This document shows, piece after piece, positions 11,988 to 40,706 of a DNA stretch of 64,000 nucleotides; the first letter of the stretch is position 1; each line of letters opens with the position of its first letter. Made by a program: the position numbers and the translations under genes. Under the pieces are notes generated by a model. The model saw nothing but the letters and a program-made list of their open reading frames with translations. It ran no database searches and had not been told where the DNA came from. The stretch comes from Amphiura filiformis. Lineage: Eukaryota > Echinodermata > Ophiuroidea > Amphilepidida > Amphiuridae. Location: contig NW_027305509.1 of assembly GCF_039555335.1 (NCBI RefSeq), positions 186,001-250,000 on the forward strand, read 5' to 3'.

Positions 11988-14900
11988 GTATGGCTTAATT
12001 ACATATCCGTCAGAGAGCCCACGTGATACCAAAAACCCAATAATCTATTAATAGACCATTCTGTCACATTCACTTATTTAAGAAATGGGGAATTTCCAAA
12101 ACATTAAGGGGGTACTACACCCCTGTGGTAAATTTGTGACTATTTTTGTATTTTTCTCAAAAACTAAAAACACACTGGTTACAAAAGTTCTGTATATTGT
12201 TGGGGCAAGGAATTCAATTACTATACTGAAATTTCAGTGACTCAAGACAAGCGGTTCAGTATATATGATAGGAAATGAGGTACATCCTAGCGATACCTCA
12301 TTTCTTATCATAAATAACGAACTGCTTGTCTTGGGTCACTGAAATTCCAGTGTAGTAATTGGATTCCTTGCCCTATAATATACATAACTTTTGTTACCAG
12401 TGTGTTATTAGTTTTGAGAAAAGTGCAAAAATAATCACAAATTTATCGAAGGGTGTAGTACCCCCTGAAGCAATTCATTATCATTTAGCAATATAGGCAT
12501 TCCCCTATGATATTAATAACTCTGATTGAGTTTGTTTACTGTACCCGAAGGGGTTTTCCCTAAAACATGTCAACACACAAACTCTTGGTTTCCCCCTTTC
12601 TCTTATCTCTCATGAAATAGCTTCTACTTGTAAACTAAAATAAATAATTAAATTAAATTACTTAGGGCACATCACAATAATAACTATAAATAAATCAATT
12701 AATTTATAATAAATGTATTGTTGTTGATTTTGATAAGTTGTTTTTGACAAGTTCCTTATTTTTACACCATGGCTCAATAAGAAATTTAGAAAAATAAATA
12801 CATAACGAGGGCTTAGAGGCCAGAAGCAGCTATGTCCATTTGTTTTCTCAATTACATGTTATAAATTACTCCTTTCGGTAACAAATGGACGGGTAATTCT
12901 GCCCTCCATAAGAAAATGTAAGTGACTTTGGGGTATACTAACTGTTCAAGTGACCATGCATATACCCCAAAGTCACTTGCATTTATTATGGAGGGCATAA
13001 TTAACCGTACATTTGTTGCCGAAATGAGTAACATGTAATTGAGAAAACAAATGGACATTGCTTCTGGCCTGTAAGCCCTCGTTATGTATTTATAGCCCTC
13101 GATAGTAATTCAGCCCATTTCCTTTTTTTGTAAGACCAATTTCGGTGTCGTGAAAACGAAAAGCATTCTTGTAATGAACAAATTTGCATGTGACTTTGGG
13201 GTATTAGACATGGTCGCTTAAACAGTTAATTAGACGCAAGTGACCACACGTAGACCCCAAATTCACTTACATTTATTATGGAGGGCAGAATGAACCGTCC
13301 ATATGTTGCCAACATGAGTAGCATGTAATTTGCACTTACCCACTTCTGGCACTGAGCAGTCGAAATACGACTTAATCGACGACTGTCACAAAATGTGTTG
13401 CCTTGTTTGTTTCATATACGACAGATTACGCAAAATATGAGAGATTGGAATAGCGACTTATGCGGATGCTTTGAAGACATTCCCAGTTGTAAGTAAAACG
13501 TTTTTAAAAGGAAGTTGAACATCTACTACTACACCGTCATTGCATTCTTTCAAGTTATGAATTTTAGGATTGATTTTGATCACGTGGTTTCCTATACTGT
13601 CCTTTTAGCCAGTGGTGGCACCAGGAATATTTTTCGGGGGGGTATGGGGGCAAAGTGAATTTCAGGAGGGGCAAAATCAACTAAATTTGCCCAAAATTGC
13701 CACAAAATTTGTGTAATTTCGGGGTGTTTGACTTGAAAGCGGGGGTGTTTGACTTGATATACTACCAAACAAAAACTGACAAAAAAATCGAATTTTCTTG
13801 GGTTAGTAACGTTAAAGAGGGGGTAAAGAGCATGCGCAGATCATGATTTCAGCAGCGGAGCATGCGTATATATGCGTAGTGGAAAAGAAACGGAAATGTA
13901 TCTATCGTAAGGTGGTGTTCGTACAGGTACAGGTGGTGTGTTTTACTTTGCCCGGAGTGCTCGGCCTTTATTTCGAAACTATTAAATCACAGCGGAACAA
14001 AATCGCCATGCCGTGCTGTTGAAAAACTAGTGGATTCGCCCTCCTGTCATGGAAATTTCTGACACGAAGATATAGGGATAATGACGCTGTGTGGCGGAGT
14101 CGGTACACTTGTCTTTATTTCTAACTCATTATATACTAGCTATATTCATTTGGTTGACCAAATAAGACAATTATTGTTTATACTAAACGTGCTGAATACT
14201 AATTTTCAGTTTCAAGAGTTCAAGTAATAGTGTGTTAGTTGGCAACAGCTGTCCCACAGGGCTATTGTAATTGAAACCCTTACACCTGCACCCCCTATGG
14301 AAGACGTGAACTTAATTTCACACACAGGGTGTGTACATTTAAAATGGAGTCACACTTTCAGGTAACCGCATTTGCAATTCACACTCCATGTGTAGAAGAC
14401 TAAGTTATGTATTCCTTAGGGGTGTATGGAATTCAACTGGATTAGCCCATTAGATAGTGAGTCATTGTTGCAGTAAAGTTAGCTCAATCGACAAAGCGTT
14501 CGACTATGGTGCGAAAGGTTGCGGTTTCAAACCCTGACGATGGTTAGTACGCTCTCGTGGAAAAATTTAATTATCTTTGAATTGCCCTGGACAATGACCT
14601 GCTAATTGCCTCGTTGTAACACGTACGAAACTCGGGGAGCTGATCCTGGTTGCGAAGGTTATTTGTGGAATGTCTAGGGTGTGCGCTCTTGAAGCAGCAA
14701 AGTCCCTGATGTGTTGTTGTTAAATGGTTTATGGAATGATGTGGGCCGTAGTGGTCAGCGACAACCTGTAAAGTGTGCCGAGGCTTTACGTCTAGACGTT
14801 GTGCCTGTGCGTAGCGCACTATAAATCACTGCGCTTTTTTGCTTTTCTTTTTTGGAATTGTGTTTATTTCATTGTAATATATATTCCTCTAACATTCTAT

Positions 14901-16573
14901 AAATAATTTCTGTTTCAGGTCTTTTGTCGTTCTTGTGTGGACCTTACTACCAGTGTTATTTGGCGTCAAAGATGGGTGAATTCTGCTGTCTTCCATACTG
15001 TGTTCAGGGTGGTCTCATAGCCATGCGAACCAAAATAAGAGCCGACAACCATATCCAAGTAAGTAATGAAGGTCTAAGAGAAGAGTTATATAGTCCCCGT
15101 TATTGACTATTATTTTTGTTGTGAAAAGCACATGTTCTGCTGTTGCTGAAGAATCTTTTTGTAGCAGCCAATTTAGCTCAATCGATAAGGCGTTCGACTA
15201 TGGTTCGAGAGGTTGCCGGTTCGAACCCTGACGATGGTTATTACGCTCTCATCTACTGGATTACATAAACTGGATGGTTAGTACGCTTTCGTGTACAAGA
15301 TAACATAAAATCTGAGGAAAGACATGGTTATTATTTCAACAGAGACTCCAACCTTTCGACACATTGTGAATCCCTTCGCGGATGATTTCAACTTGGCGAC
15401 AGGTAGATGCGATAGCCGCCAACGCATTCTAAACAACATCAATTCAACTGTGGACATAATGGACCTTACTTTGAAACCATCGAAGTGCAGATCATTTGTC
15501 CATCGTCAGTGGTAGTTTTAAACAGCTTCAATTTAAGATCGGTAATTCGAACATTGCGATGGTGATGGACAGAGATCATAAGTATTCAGGCGGAATAATT
15601 ACCAAAGATGGAAAACCTGCTGACATCTATAATCGTACCCGTGATCTGTGATCTATGTTGACCTCCCAGATCATCCTTGGCAAACAGTCACGAACATTCC
15701 TCAATAAATTCTGCCTTCCCCTCAGCGTCCAGATCTGGTGATGTTTTGGCCAAACATTAGGAAATTCTTATCGCGCTTACGGTTTCTTTTGAGCCCAACA
15801 TTATTAGCGCCCACATGAGGAAGGTAAACAAGTATGCCGATCTTGTGTCCGACCTGAAAGACAAAGGGCTCACTGTTGATTTCCTTGCTCTGGAAGTTGG
15901 AAGTAGATGATATATTTCACCTGAGAATTTGAAGGCGTTGAAACAGCTGGAAATGTCTCATGTAAATGTCTCCTTGCAAAATTGCTCTATGTACTTCTTT
16001 TAGCATAATTATTCTGTTCTAAATTTGAGCCCACCTGGCAGGAACCAACTATTTTAAAACTATAATCATGTTTTTGTCTTTTAGATGCTTTTCCACAGCT
16101 TCACATTGTATTTTAATCGAGTGCCTGGAGCCCGTGGGCATCGGGTGCGTTTGTGGTTGCGGCACGGAGGGGTGGGGTGCGTTTGTTCCATCTTTACTAC
16201 TTTCAAGTCTTCCGTGCTCTATCCTCTCAGTCCCAGACGTCTGTGGGCTCCATGTACTAAATATTTGTCTTGCCAAGGATTCGCTGGTCGAGTATCCTTG
16301 TGTCTAGGTTATTAACTGCGAGCGTTTATTTTTAATGTTTTAAACTATATTGTGTTTTGTATGTAACATACTTGTTTAGTGTATAGTAAAGCTTGCTGAT
16401 GAAATTAAAGTAACATACCGTATATCATAAATATCTAACTTATCTCTGTCTTTTCTACATTTTTCTTGTTAAAATTCCAGGGAAGTATCTGCGGTGATTG
16501 CTGTATACTAACGTACTGCACGCCGTGTGCTGTGGCACAAATGGCCCGAGAGCTAGACCATGTCCAGGGATAA
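11922..16573 (+). CDS. PLAC8-family cysteine-rich protein, four coding exons
   Basis: Coding exons 11922-11987, 13425-13488, 14919-15058 and 16481-16573 join in frame (phases 0, 1, 0) to a 120-residue protein, close to the usual ~115. All junctions are GT-AG. The N-terminus is a Thr/Gln-rich tail (MATTTTT...). The PLAC8 domain spans about residues 30-115: RDWNSDLCGCFED, a middle block with CCLPYCVQGG and MRTKIRADNHIQG, and the end GDCCILTYCTPCAVAQM then ARELDHV. This matches the family order of CCxxxxCPC-like clusters and the closing Q.xRELD motif. PLAC8 proteins are small Cys-rich proteins of membrane or cytoplasm; roles differ among members and none can be assigned here. The start is the first ATG after a strong acceptor at 11828, so there is an upstream non-coding exon. 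Introns hold several MITEs, SINE pieces and a LINE fragment. Confidence 0.93.
12107..12466. mobile_element. Palindromic MITE in PLAC8 intron 1
   Basis: Near-complete palindrome: left end AGGGGGTACTACACCCC with CTATTTTTGTATTTTTCTCA, right end AAAAGTGCAAAAATAATCAC with GGGTGTAGTACCCCCT. The arms of about 170 bp meet near 12285 (ATGAGGTACATCC). No ORF. Confidence 0.85.
12796..13092. mobile_element. Palindromic MITE in PLAC8 intron 1 (TAAATACATAACGAGGGC ends)
   Basis: Ends TAAATACATAACGAGGGC and GCCCTCGTTATGTATTTA are exact inverses. Arms continue through GGCCAGAAGCA, TGTCCATTTGTTTTCTCAA and TGACTTTGGGGTAT to a short centre. An imperfect inner part of a second copy follows at 13185-13335 (TGACTTTGGGGTATTAG to GGAGGGCAGAATGAACCGTC). 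Confidence 0.88.
13425..13488 (+). CDS. PLAC8-family gene coding exon 2
   Basis: Acceptor ATACGACAG, donor GTAAGTAAAA. Encodes ITQNMRDWNSDLCGCFEDIP plus S, including the conserved W-N-S and LCGCFED start of the PLAC8 domain; leaves in phase 1. Confidence 0.9.
14262..14451. mobile_element. ~190-bp palindromic MITE in PLAC8 intron 2
   Basis: Diverged copy of the family with ends GGCTATTCCAGTTGAAATCC and GGATTTCAACTGGAATAGCC; inside it CCCCCTATGGAAGACGTGAA and CACACTCCATGTGTAGAAG. See 55755-55946 for a well-kept copy. Confidence 0.75.
14467..14840 (+). mobile_element. tRNA-derived SINE in PLAC8 intron 2
   Basis: The 5' part is tRNA-like: an A-box-like TTAGCTCAATCGACAAAGCG and a B-box-like GGTTTCAAACCC (consensus GGTTCGAANCC) at the right spacing. 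About 270 bases of unrelated body follow, then the tail GTAGCGCACTATAAATCACT and a T-run. A second copy of the tRNA-like part is at 15163-15290. It is not a tRNA gene, because there is no cloverleaf 3' half. Confidence 0.72.
14919..15058 (+). CDS. PLAC8-family gene coding exon 3
   Basis: Acceptor TTCTGTTTCAG, donor GTAAGTAATG. Encodes the core of the domain: CLLSFLCGPYYQCYLASKMG, then EFCCLPYCVQGG and IAMRTKIRADNHIQ. Six cysteines. Leaves in phase 0. Confidence 0.92.
15163..15290 (+). mobile_element. SINE head (tRNA-like part), PLAC8 intron 3
   Basis: TTAGCTCAATCGATAAGGCG and GGTTCGAACCCTGACGATGG form good A and B boxes of the same SINE family as 14467. The last segment GATGGTTAGTACGCTTTCGT is a partial tandem repeat of the head's end. 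The body is missing. Confidence 0.7.
15316..15915 (+). mobile_element. Decayed LINE reverse transcriptase fragment in PLAC8 intron 3
   Basis: Conceptual pieces resemble the palm end of a non-LTR reverse transcriptase: NPFADDFNLATG (the FADD catalytic motif region), LTLKPSKCRSF (the LNPxKC-like segment), then KYSGGIITKDGKP in a shifted frame. Several stops and shifts; clade not assigned. GC-richer DNA with no clear origin follows at 16080-16310. Confidence 0.7.
16481..16573 (+). CDS. PLAC8-family gene coding exon 4 with stop
   Basis: Acceptor TTAAAATTCCAG. Encodes GSICGDCCILTYCTPCAVAQ then MARELDHVQG and TAA at 16571-16573. An inverted-repeat element starts within a few bases of the stop, so most of the 3' UTR must be transposon-derived. 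Confidence 0.92.
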   Translation, partial: GSICGDCCILTYCTPCAVAQMARELDHVQG

Positions 16574-16577
16574 AGTC

Positions 16578-17136
16578 TTAAGGGATCTGGAATGAGCGTT
16601 TATGGCGTTTCGACAGTATTTTTTGTGGAACATGAGAGCACATCAGACATATCGAATTGCATTCTGAATACGAAGAATGTCTCTCTGATATCAAATAATT
16701 TTCATTTTTTGAAAATCACGAAATAATACAAATTTTATGACAAATTTTATAAATTTTGTAAATTTTATAAATTTATGATATATTCTTAAAGTGTATGCAG
16801 CTAGGAGGAAAAGCCGACGATCAATGGAAAATTTTGACCTTTCATATTGAAGATATCGATTTTTTCCCAAAAAGACCTAATTTTTTTTGGGTGTTTGGGA
16901 AAAAAATCCATATCTTCATCAGATTTATAAAGTTTACTTCGAGTACTGTGAAATATCAAAAATATCAATTTTTAATCATTTGCCATAAAATGTGTATTAC
17001 ATTGCGAATTTCAAAAAATCAAAATTATTTGATATCAGAAGGACATTCTTCGTATTCTGAATGCAATTCGATATGTCTCATGCGCTCTAATGTCCCACAA
17101 TTAATACTGTCCACACGTTCATACCCCTTCCCTTAA
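16578..17136. mobile_element. TTAA-flanked MITE directly after the PLAC8 stop codon
   Basis: Flanked by TTAA at 16578-16581 and 17133-17136, the target typical of piggyBac-type elements. Long imperfect inverted arms contain TACGAAGAATGTC / GACATTCTTCGTA, GATATCAAATAATTT / AAATTATTTGATATC and GACAGTA / TACTGTC. No transposase. It starts about three bases after the stop codon at 16571-16573. A related partial copy is at 2085-2460. Confidence 0.75.
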
Positions 17137-17164
17137 GAAGAATATTACCAGGCCAGAAAGTTAT

Positions 17165-17336
17165 CGCGAATTAAATCTGCGAATTTAATATTAAATGTGT
17201 GAATTAAATATTAAATTTGTGAATTCAATATTAAATTTGTGAATTCAATATTAAATTCGCGAATTCAATAGCAAATCTTTGATTTCAATATTAAATTCGT
17301 GAATTTGATATAAATCTACGAATTTAACATTTTAAT
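17165..17336. repeat. ~21-bp tandem repeat (GTGAATTCAATATTAAATTT)
   Basis: About eight drifting units alternating GCGAATT/GTGAATT with CAATATTAAATTT. Very AT-rich, contains repeated ATATTAAAT, no coding sense. 17340-17725 shows nothing further. Confidence 0.8.
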
Positions 17337-17725
17337 TTGTCACTTTATTATAAGATGCTTGTGGGTAGGGTGTATGTATACAAGGGGTGTATGTGATTTC
17401 TTGAGTTGTTTATACCAGAATGAAGAGCGCCTTATGTATTTGGGTTGTGTTATAGCTTGGTTTTTTTAATGTAAATATGTGATACATCGTTAGCTCTGGT
17501 TACGGTTATTATAGCTTATAAATCAATATAAATTAGTATAATATAATTTTCTGCACATTATTAAATTAATAAGAATAACTCCGATTGATATTTGTATTTA
17601 CAAGTTTGTGTAATTCACCCAGGTATAATTTTTTTAATTAATTGGAAATCATATAACAAATCAAACTATTCAACTGGACTCATGAATACATTGTATTGGA
17701 TAATACGAATTTGGTAAGAGTTAAA

Positions 17726-18330
17726 AAAAATTCTTGGAGTAACAATTGACGAGAACCTGACATGGAAAAATCATATCGATAACATTGCAAAAAACATGTC
17801 TAAGGGTATAGGAATCATTAACAAAATTAAACATTTCGTACCTGAGCATATTCTATATTCATTATATTGTACACTGATACTTCCTTATGTTAATTACGGT
17901 ATTATAGCATGGGGCAGCACTTGTAAAATATACTTAGATAAACTTTTCAAGCTGCAAAAGAGGGCACTTCGAATTGTATCAAATAGTCATTACCTAAGTC
18001 ATTCAGCTCCTCTCTTTCAGAACTACAAAGTACTTAATTCAACATTAAGTACTTTTATGTATAAACATTTTACCAATCAACTTCCAGAAGCATTTCAAAA
18101 GTATTTTGTAACGCAGAGTGCTCTGCACAAGTACCACACGAGAAACAATGAAGATTACCAAGTTCCTAATCTAAAACGAATTTCGCACATAAAACCTTAA
18201 AAACAGCGGGCCCAATTAAGTGGAATTCACTTGAGAAACATATAAAGACTATAAAGACGATCAAGCATTTCAAAACCAAAGTGAAAGATAATATTATTCT
18301 TAATTACATTTAGTATTTTATCTAATTTCC
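17726..18330 (+). mobile_element. CR1-group LINE, C-terminal reverse transcriptase remnant
   Basis: Reads ILGVTIDENLTWKNHI, NKIKHFVPEHILYSLYCTLI, LPYVNYGIIAWGS, LFKLQKRALRIV and a terminal WNSLEKHIK with KTKVKDNIILNYI. This is the standard order after the RT palm in CR1/jockey-superfamily LINEs (LG..IDxxL.W..HI, LPY..Y....WG, LQK.A.R.I). The central 134 codons are open; shifts lie at the start and after the KRISHIKP stretch. The 5' end is truncated. It may be related to the fragment at 45395. Confidence 0.85.
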
Positions 18331-18828
18331 TTGTACGGCTTAAAGTAATTTAATTGTGTATCGTATTATCTGTAATAGTTAATGTAGTATTGAATATTTT
18401 AAAACTCATAGCTCGACCAATAAATATTGGGCGTAAAGCATCCAATTTTATCATTATTATGTGTTGGATCCAATATTTTCACACACTTGGATTCATCAAA
18501 ACATAATAATAATAAAAAGTGTGTCCCAGCTGGAATCATAGCAATATGTGACAAGTAATTTCAGAGCACGAACATATGTCACTTCCCTGGTAAAAGAAAC
18601 CAAACAGAACACAGTTATGGTTGAAAAACGTTAATAAATAATATGAATCTACTAACATGTACGTATTAAAATACAACTAGACATACCAGTTGGGCATATT
18701 TTCATTTTTTTATATGATTGTATAAAGCATTTACAAAGCTACATTTTGCAGAAAACCCCATTGAAATTGAACATTTAGTTCAAAAGATATGAACAGTTAA
18801 AGTCTTCCCAAAGCAATATACAACCAAA

Positions 18829-19014
18829 TTATATCTGAAATTCAATATATCCGACTTCCGACTGATTTTGCATCACATCACACTTGGTATAACAATGGGT
18901 ACGTGGACATTTGGTACAGTGAAGGTCCACTTTCAGGTTATCATCGGCAACAGCGGCGCAACACCCAACCACCGGCATTCTAAAATATAGCGGAACTTCA
19001 TTACGACAACACAT
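18829..19014 (-). CDS. Small cysteine-rich ORF, unrecognised
   Basis: 61 codons on the minus strand with 8 cysteines in a spaced pattern (MCCRNE, GCC, HCTKCPRTHC, KCDV). No acceptor is evident just upstream and no family is recognised. It could be a single-exon short gene, the last exon of an unseen gene, or chance. No second copy occurs in this window. Kept as a low-confidence candidate. Confidence 0.2.
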   Translation of the reverse strand: MCCRNEVPLYFRMPVVGCCAAVADDNLKVDLHCTKCPRTHCYTKCDVMQNQSEVGYIEFQI

Positions 19015-19047
19015 GCAGTTTTTAAAGTAAGTATTATGAACATTTGT

Positions 19048-19150
19048 GGCCGTACACTACGAATGAGCCGTAAAGTTGGCAAATTGTATTCTGAGTTACA
19101 GTGTAAAATGTGTCTTATTCATAGGTACCTCAATCTGTTGCGACATGTTT
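19048..19150 (+). repeat. Half copy of the MITE found at 42173-42365
   Basis: GCCGTACACTACGAATGAGC, TTGTATTCTGAGTTACAGTG and TTCATAGGTACCTCAAT match the left arm of the hairpin element inserted in the LINE at 42173. The right arm is absent. Confidence 0.75.
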
Positions 19151-19728
19151 CTCATTTGATAGTGCGAGTCAAACACCGTTTAAACCAATCAATAATCCTA
19201 TTGCTGAAGAGAATAATAATCTTCTACCTATTTCTATAGAATCCTTAAATAGCTCTAGTCTTTGTTTGCTTTGGCTAAATCCTGTTCAAGTGGTGGGTTA
19301 CAAAGCATTGTATTTTGTCTAGGTATGTATATATAAAACCAATAATTAACAATGAGAGGACATTCCTGAACCTTGTTGACTTGGGGATGATTTGAAATGA
19401 CCGCATATTATGACTGTTTAGCTGTTTGATATTTATTATTATATCACTCTTACATAAATTCTAGACAGTTCATTGGTTGATTACCATTTGCCATTTTTAC
19501 TATCACCCTCTCCGTGTGATAGTCTTTACCATCACAGTGTCTGCCGTAGTGCGCCTGCGCCAAGCCGTGCGCGGACTCTTAGACTCGCCGATTTAGTTAT
19601 GGGGTGGATCCCAAAATGTGAAGTATATCACGGCAAAACATGGTGTTATGTTGATGAACAAATGTATTTCCTACCTTAAATAGTATTTTAGTAATAGAAT
19701 TTATGTATGCGTGATATAAAACAAATAT

Positions 19729-19880
19729 TAACTGTCTTAAATTCGTGTAATGGTCGAAATATAATCACTCGGTGAAAGATGTATTGTTCCATTCCACTCG
19801 CCGTTCCGGCTCGTGGAATGGAACAATCCATCTTTCACCTCGTGATTATATTTCGACCATCACACTCATAGACAGTTAAT
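19729..19880. repeat. Hairpin element 3' of the receptor kinase gene
   Basis: Two arms of about 65 bases meet at a tiny loop near 19802: ATGGTCGAAATATAATCAC / GTGATTATATTTCGACCAT and TTGTTCCATTCCA / TGGAATGGAACAA. The outer ends are TAACTGTC / GACAGTTA. It lies about 260 bases beyond the stop of the receptor kinase on that gene's strand, so it may be transcribed in its 3' UTR. Confidence 0.8.
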
Positions 19881-20139
19881 ATTTGTATACCAGCAATGTG
19901 GAAAAGAGACACGTAGAACCGAAAAAGGTTCCATTTTGTTAAAGGAGCAGAGTTCAACAAACCATAACCCCGCTTCTGGATATCGTTTGAAGTCAAATGA
20001 TATACCATTTTAAAGCTTATGACTTTACGGCTGATTCGTAGTGTAGGCCTACGGTCTAATTTTTGTTTAATCAAGTTGTCAATGTTCTGGTTCCTTCGTT
20101 GTCTGTTTCTGCGTTCAGCCTCGATATACGCTTGTATTA

Positions 20140-38290
<18,151 letters not shown>

Positions 38291-40360
38291 TATTGATGTC
38301 ACCTCCGTGTGTTACCCACGGCTCAATAAGCACGCATACTTCCTTGTGTATTTTGCACAGGGCAGCCATTACGAAGTAAACAAAACAACAAGTATTATAA
38401 GATTAAATTTAGGCCTATGTCATAAAAATGCAAATTGATAACTAGGTCCAAAATATCCATTTTCTGCTACCCTCCCCTCCCTCAATCAAAAATGGTAGAA
38501 AATGAAAATGGCAAAAGGTCCTCTTTTGGTGATATTAGTGATCAAAACGTCCGAAAAGGGGCACTTTAGGGGTGGGGTATTCCACTTTTTACAAAAACGA
38601 AGCTGCACAAGCGCACTTTTTATTTCAAATGTCCACATTTTGAAAGTCCTGCACCCGGGGTATGGCTTATATTAGCTTGTCAGATGAACTGAAAATATAT
38701 GTCTTTGATCGCTGTAGAATCTTGAAATTACGAAAGGGAGAAAATACTGTGAATATGTTTTAAACAGTGGAATCTAGTAGGGTAAGGAACACTGGTCAAC
38801 TTACCTTTTTTTTTCAAAGCAGACAATATCACTAAGTCAAAAAAAGCTGCCACGAATAATTATTTTGTTTGTCCGCCCCAATGATTGCAATTACGACAAA
38901 TGTAAAGTAGGCCTAATATATACGATTTACTGTACAATGAGTAAACTTGCGAGGTGACAGTGATATGGGTCACCAGTCATAACATTGAACATGAACAACT
39001 TAACTTACCACTAGGCAAACACAAAATACAGAAAATACTTGAATGTATATAATATGTAAAAGTATACATTTTTGGAAATGAAATGAATCAAGGAATCTAA
39101 CTATAAACACGAATTTGGTGTAAACACACTAATTTTGGGGGAAAATCAATAAAAAACATTTTGTGATTTAATTTTTTGTAAACAAGAAAAAGGACAAATT
39201 TAAAATTTGATTTTGTGTGGTGTTTGTAATATGGACACGGCATTCCTGGAAGGCTTTTTGAAATTCTGGGATATTACTAATATTATTTCAGCATTATCAT
39301 GATTATGGAATAAGAATAACCAAATCAAAATTTGACGGAAATTAATGCACATGATACGAATATACCAAAAGGGAAGTTCACTAAGTTATTTGTCACCCGA
39401 AGTAACCTGTCATTGTAGTATTATTCAATTTGTTATTGTCGTCGATTTGTTACCAGTTATGTAAATACAGAAATTGAATGGGATAGAGAGCGGAATGTCC
39501 TTTATTCTGATTCCACATCACAAATTAGGAAAAAGAATCACTACAACTGTCAAAGATTTGTCGGCTGTCTAGTTTTAATACTCATATTCAGCAATAATTG
39601 TTTCATAATTGATTTACATATTTTGCAATTATATGATTTTACCCCTCTTTCACCATTATACAATGTTATAACATACTCTCTTAGTAATATGCGTATTTAA
39701 ACCCAGCGAAATGCCATGCAACTTCAGTCGCAATGCCCTTGCTTTGGTATTTATAAAAAATAATGTACATTTTATACACCTACACATTACTTTTAAATCA
39801 GGAAATTATTGTAAAACTCTTAATTAGCGGCATTTTACTTCGATAAATTTGGTAAGATGATTTAAGTTTGTCAAAAAATAGACGAGTTGGGGTCTATATT
39901 TAAAAAAATAAAGATATCGTTGCATTTTGTATATACATGTATAATACACTATAGAATATATATAACATATGATTACATTACAAAGTGCTGACTGAATACA
40001 TGAATAATTTCAATTTAGGTGATCATATAAATACATTATACCTGAATATTTCAGTGATTTAGGAAGATTGTCAACATGGGGGTGACAAAATGAACATTTG
40101 TTGATGACCCATTCTAGAGGGTGGATGAGGGGTGGGTTCTCAATTTGGAGTTAGAAAATCCGGCAAAAACATATGTCACAAATACCCATTTTTCCTGGTT
40201 AATGACTAATATTCTTTCACTTTTCCTGGAATTATGGGAGGGGGGTTGAAAGGTATTCGAGCCCACGCACCAAAATTATTGAGGGGACTGAGACCCCAGC
40301 CCACGGTTCCCAAGCCTATGTGTTTCTTTAACATTAACACAATCATTGAGCTTCACATTC
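38291..40360. other. Intergenic, upstream of the receptor kinase
   Basis: AT-rich; no open frame or exon series of note on either strand. The kinase promoter presumably lies near 38291-38500, but no TATA or other element stands out clearly. Confidence 0.45.
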
Positions 40361-40550
40361 AGTTATTCCCGTTGAAATCCAAACACACATAAGACATTAT
40401 AATCTCCCACACAGGGAGTGTATATTTCAAATGGAATAACCTATACAGGTAGCCCTATTTGACATTCACACTCCCTGTGCAAAGTTCAAAGAGTAAGGAC
40501 TTGCCTTCCATAGGGGGTCCATGGATATCGGATTTAACTATACTATAGCA
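40361..40550. mobile_element. ~190-bp palindromic MITE
   Basis: GTTATTCCCGTTGAAATCC, CACACAGGGAGTGTATATTT, CACACTCCCTGTGC and CCATAGGGGGTCCATGGA place it in the GGCTATTCCAGTTGAAATCC family. Confidence 0.75.
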
Positions 40551-40625
40551 CATTTAAAAAATCGTTTCGCGTCCATCTCCTTCCTCACTTTCTGGCATCA
40601 GTCCATCTTTTTCTTCTTCTTCTTT

Positions 40626-40706
40626 TGAATTTTCAAATTATTTTCAAGTTTTTAATTTTCAAATTATTTTCAAGTTTTTAATTTTCAAATTATTTTCAAA
40701 TTTTTA
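40626..40706. repeat. 26-bp tandem repeat, about three units
   Basis: Units TTTTCAAATTATTTTCAAGT plus TTTTAA repeated three times, just after a TTC run. Nothing else supportable in 40710-41990 apart from C-rich low complexity at 41600-41700 and 41905-41925. Confidence 0.85.

Noticed and set aside
16049-16315. Overlapping 75-79-codon frames on both strands in PLAC8 intron 3
   Set aside because: A locally GC-richer patch opens several frames; no splice sites or motif.
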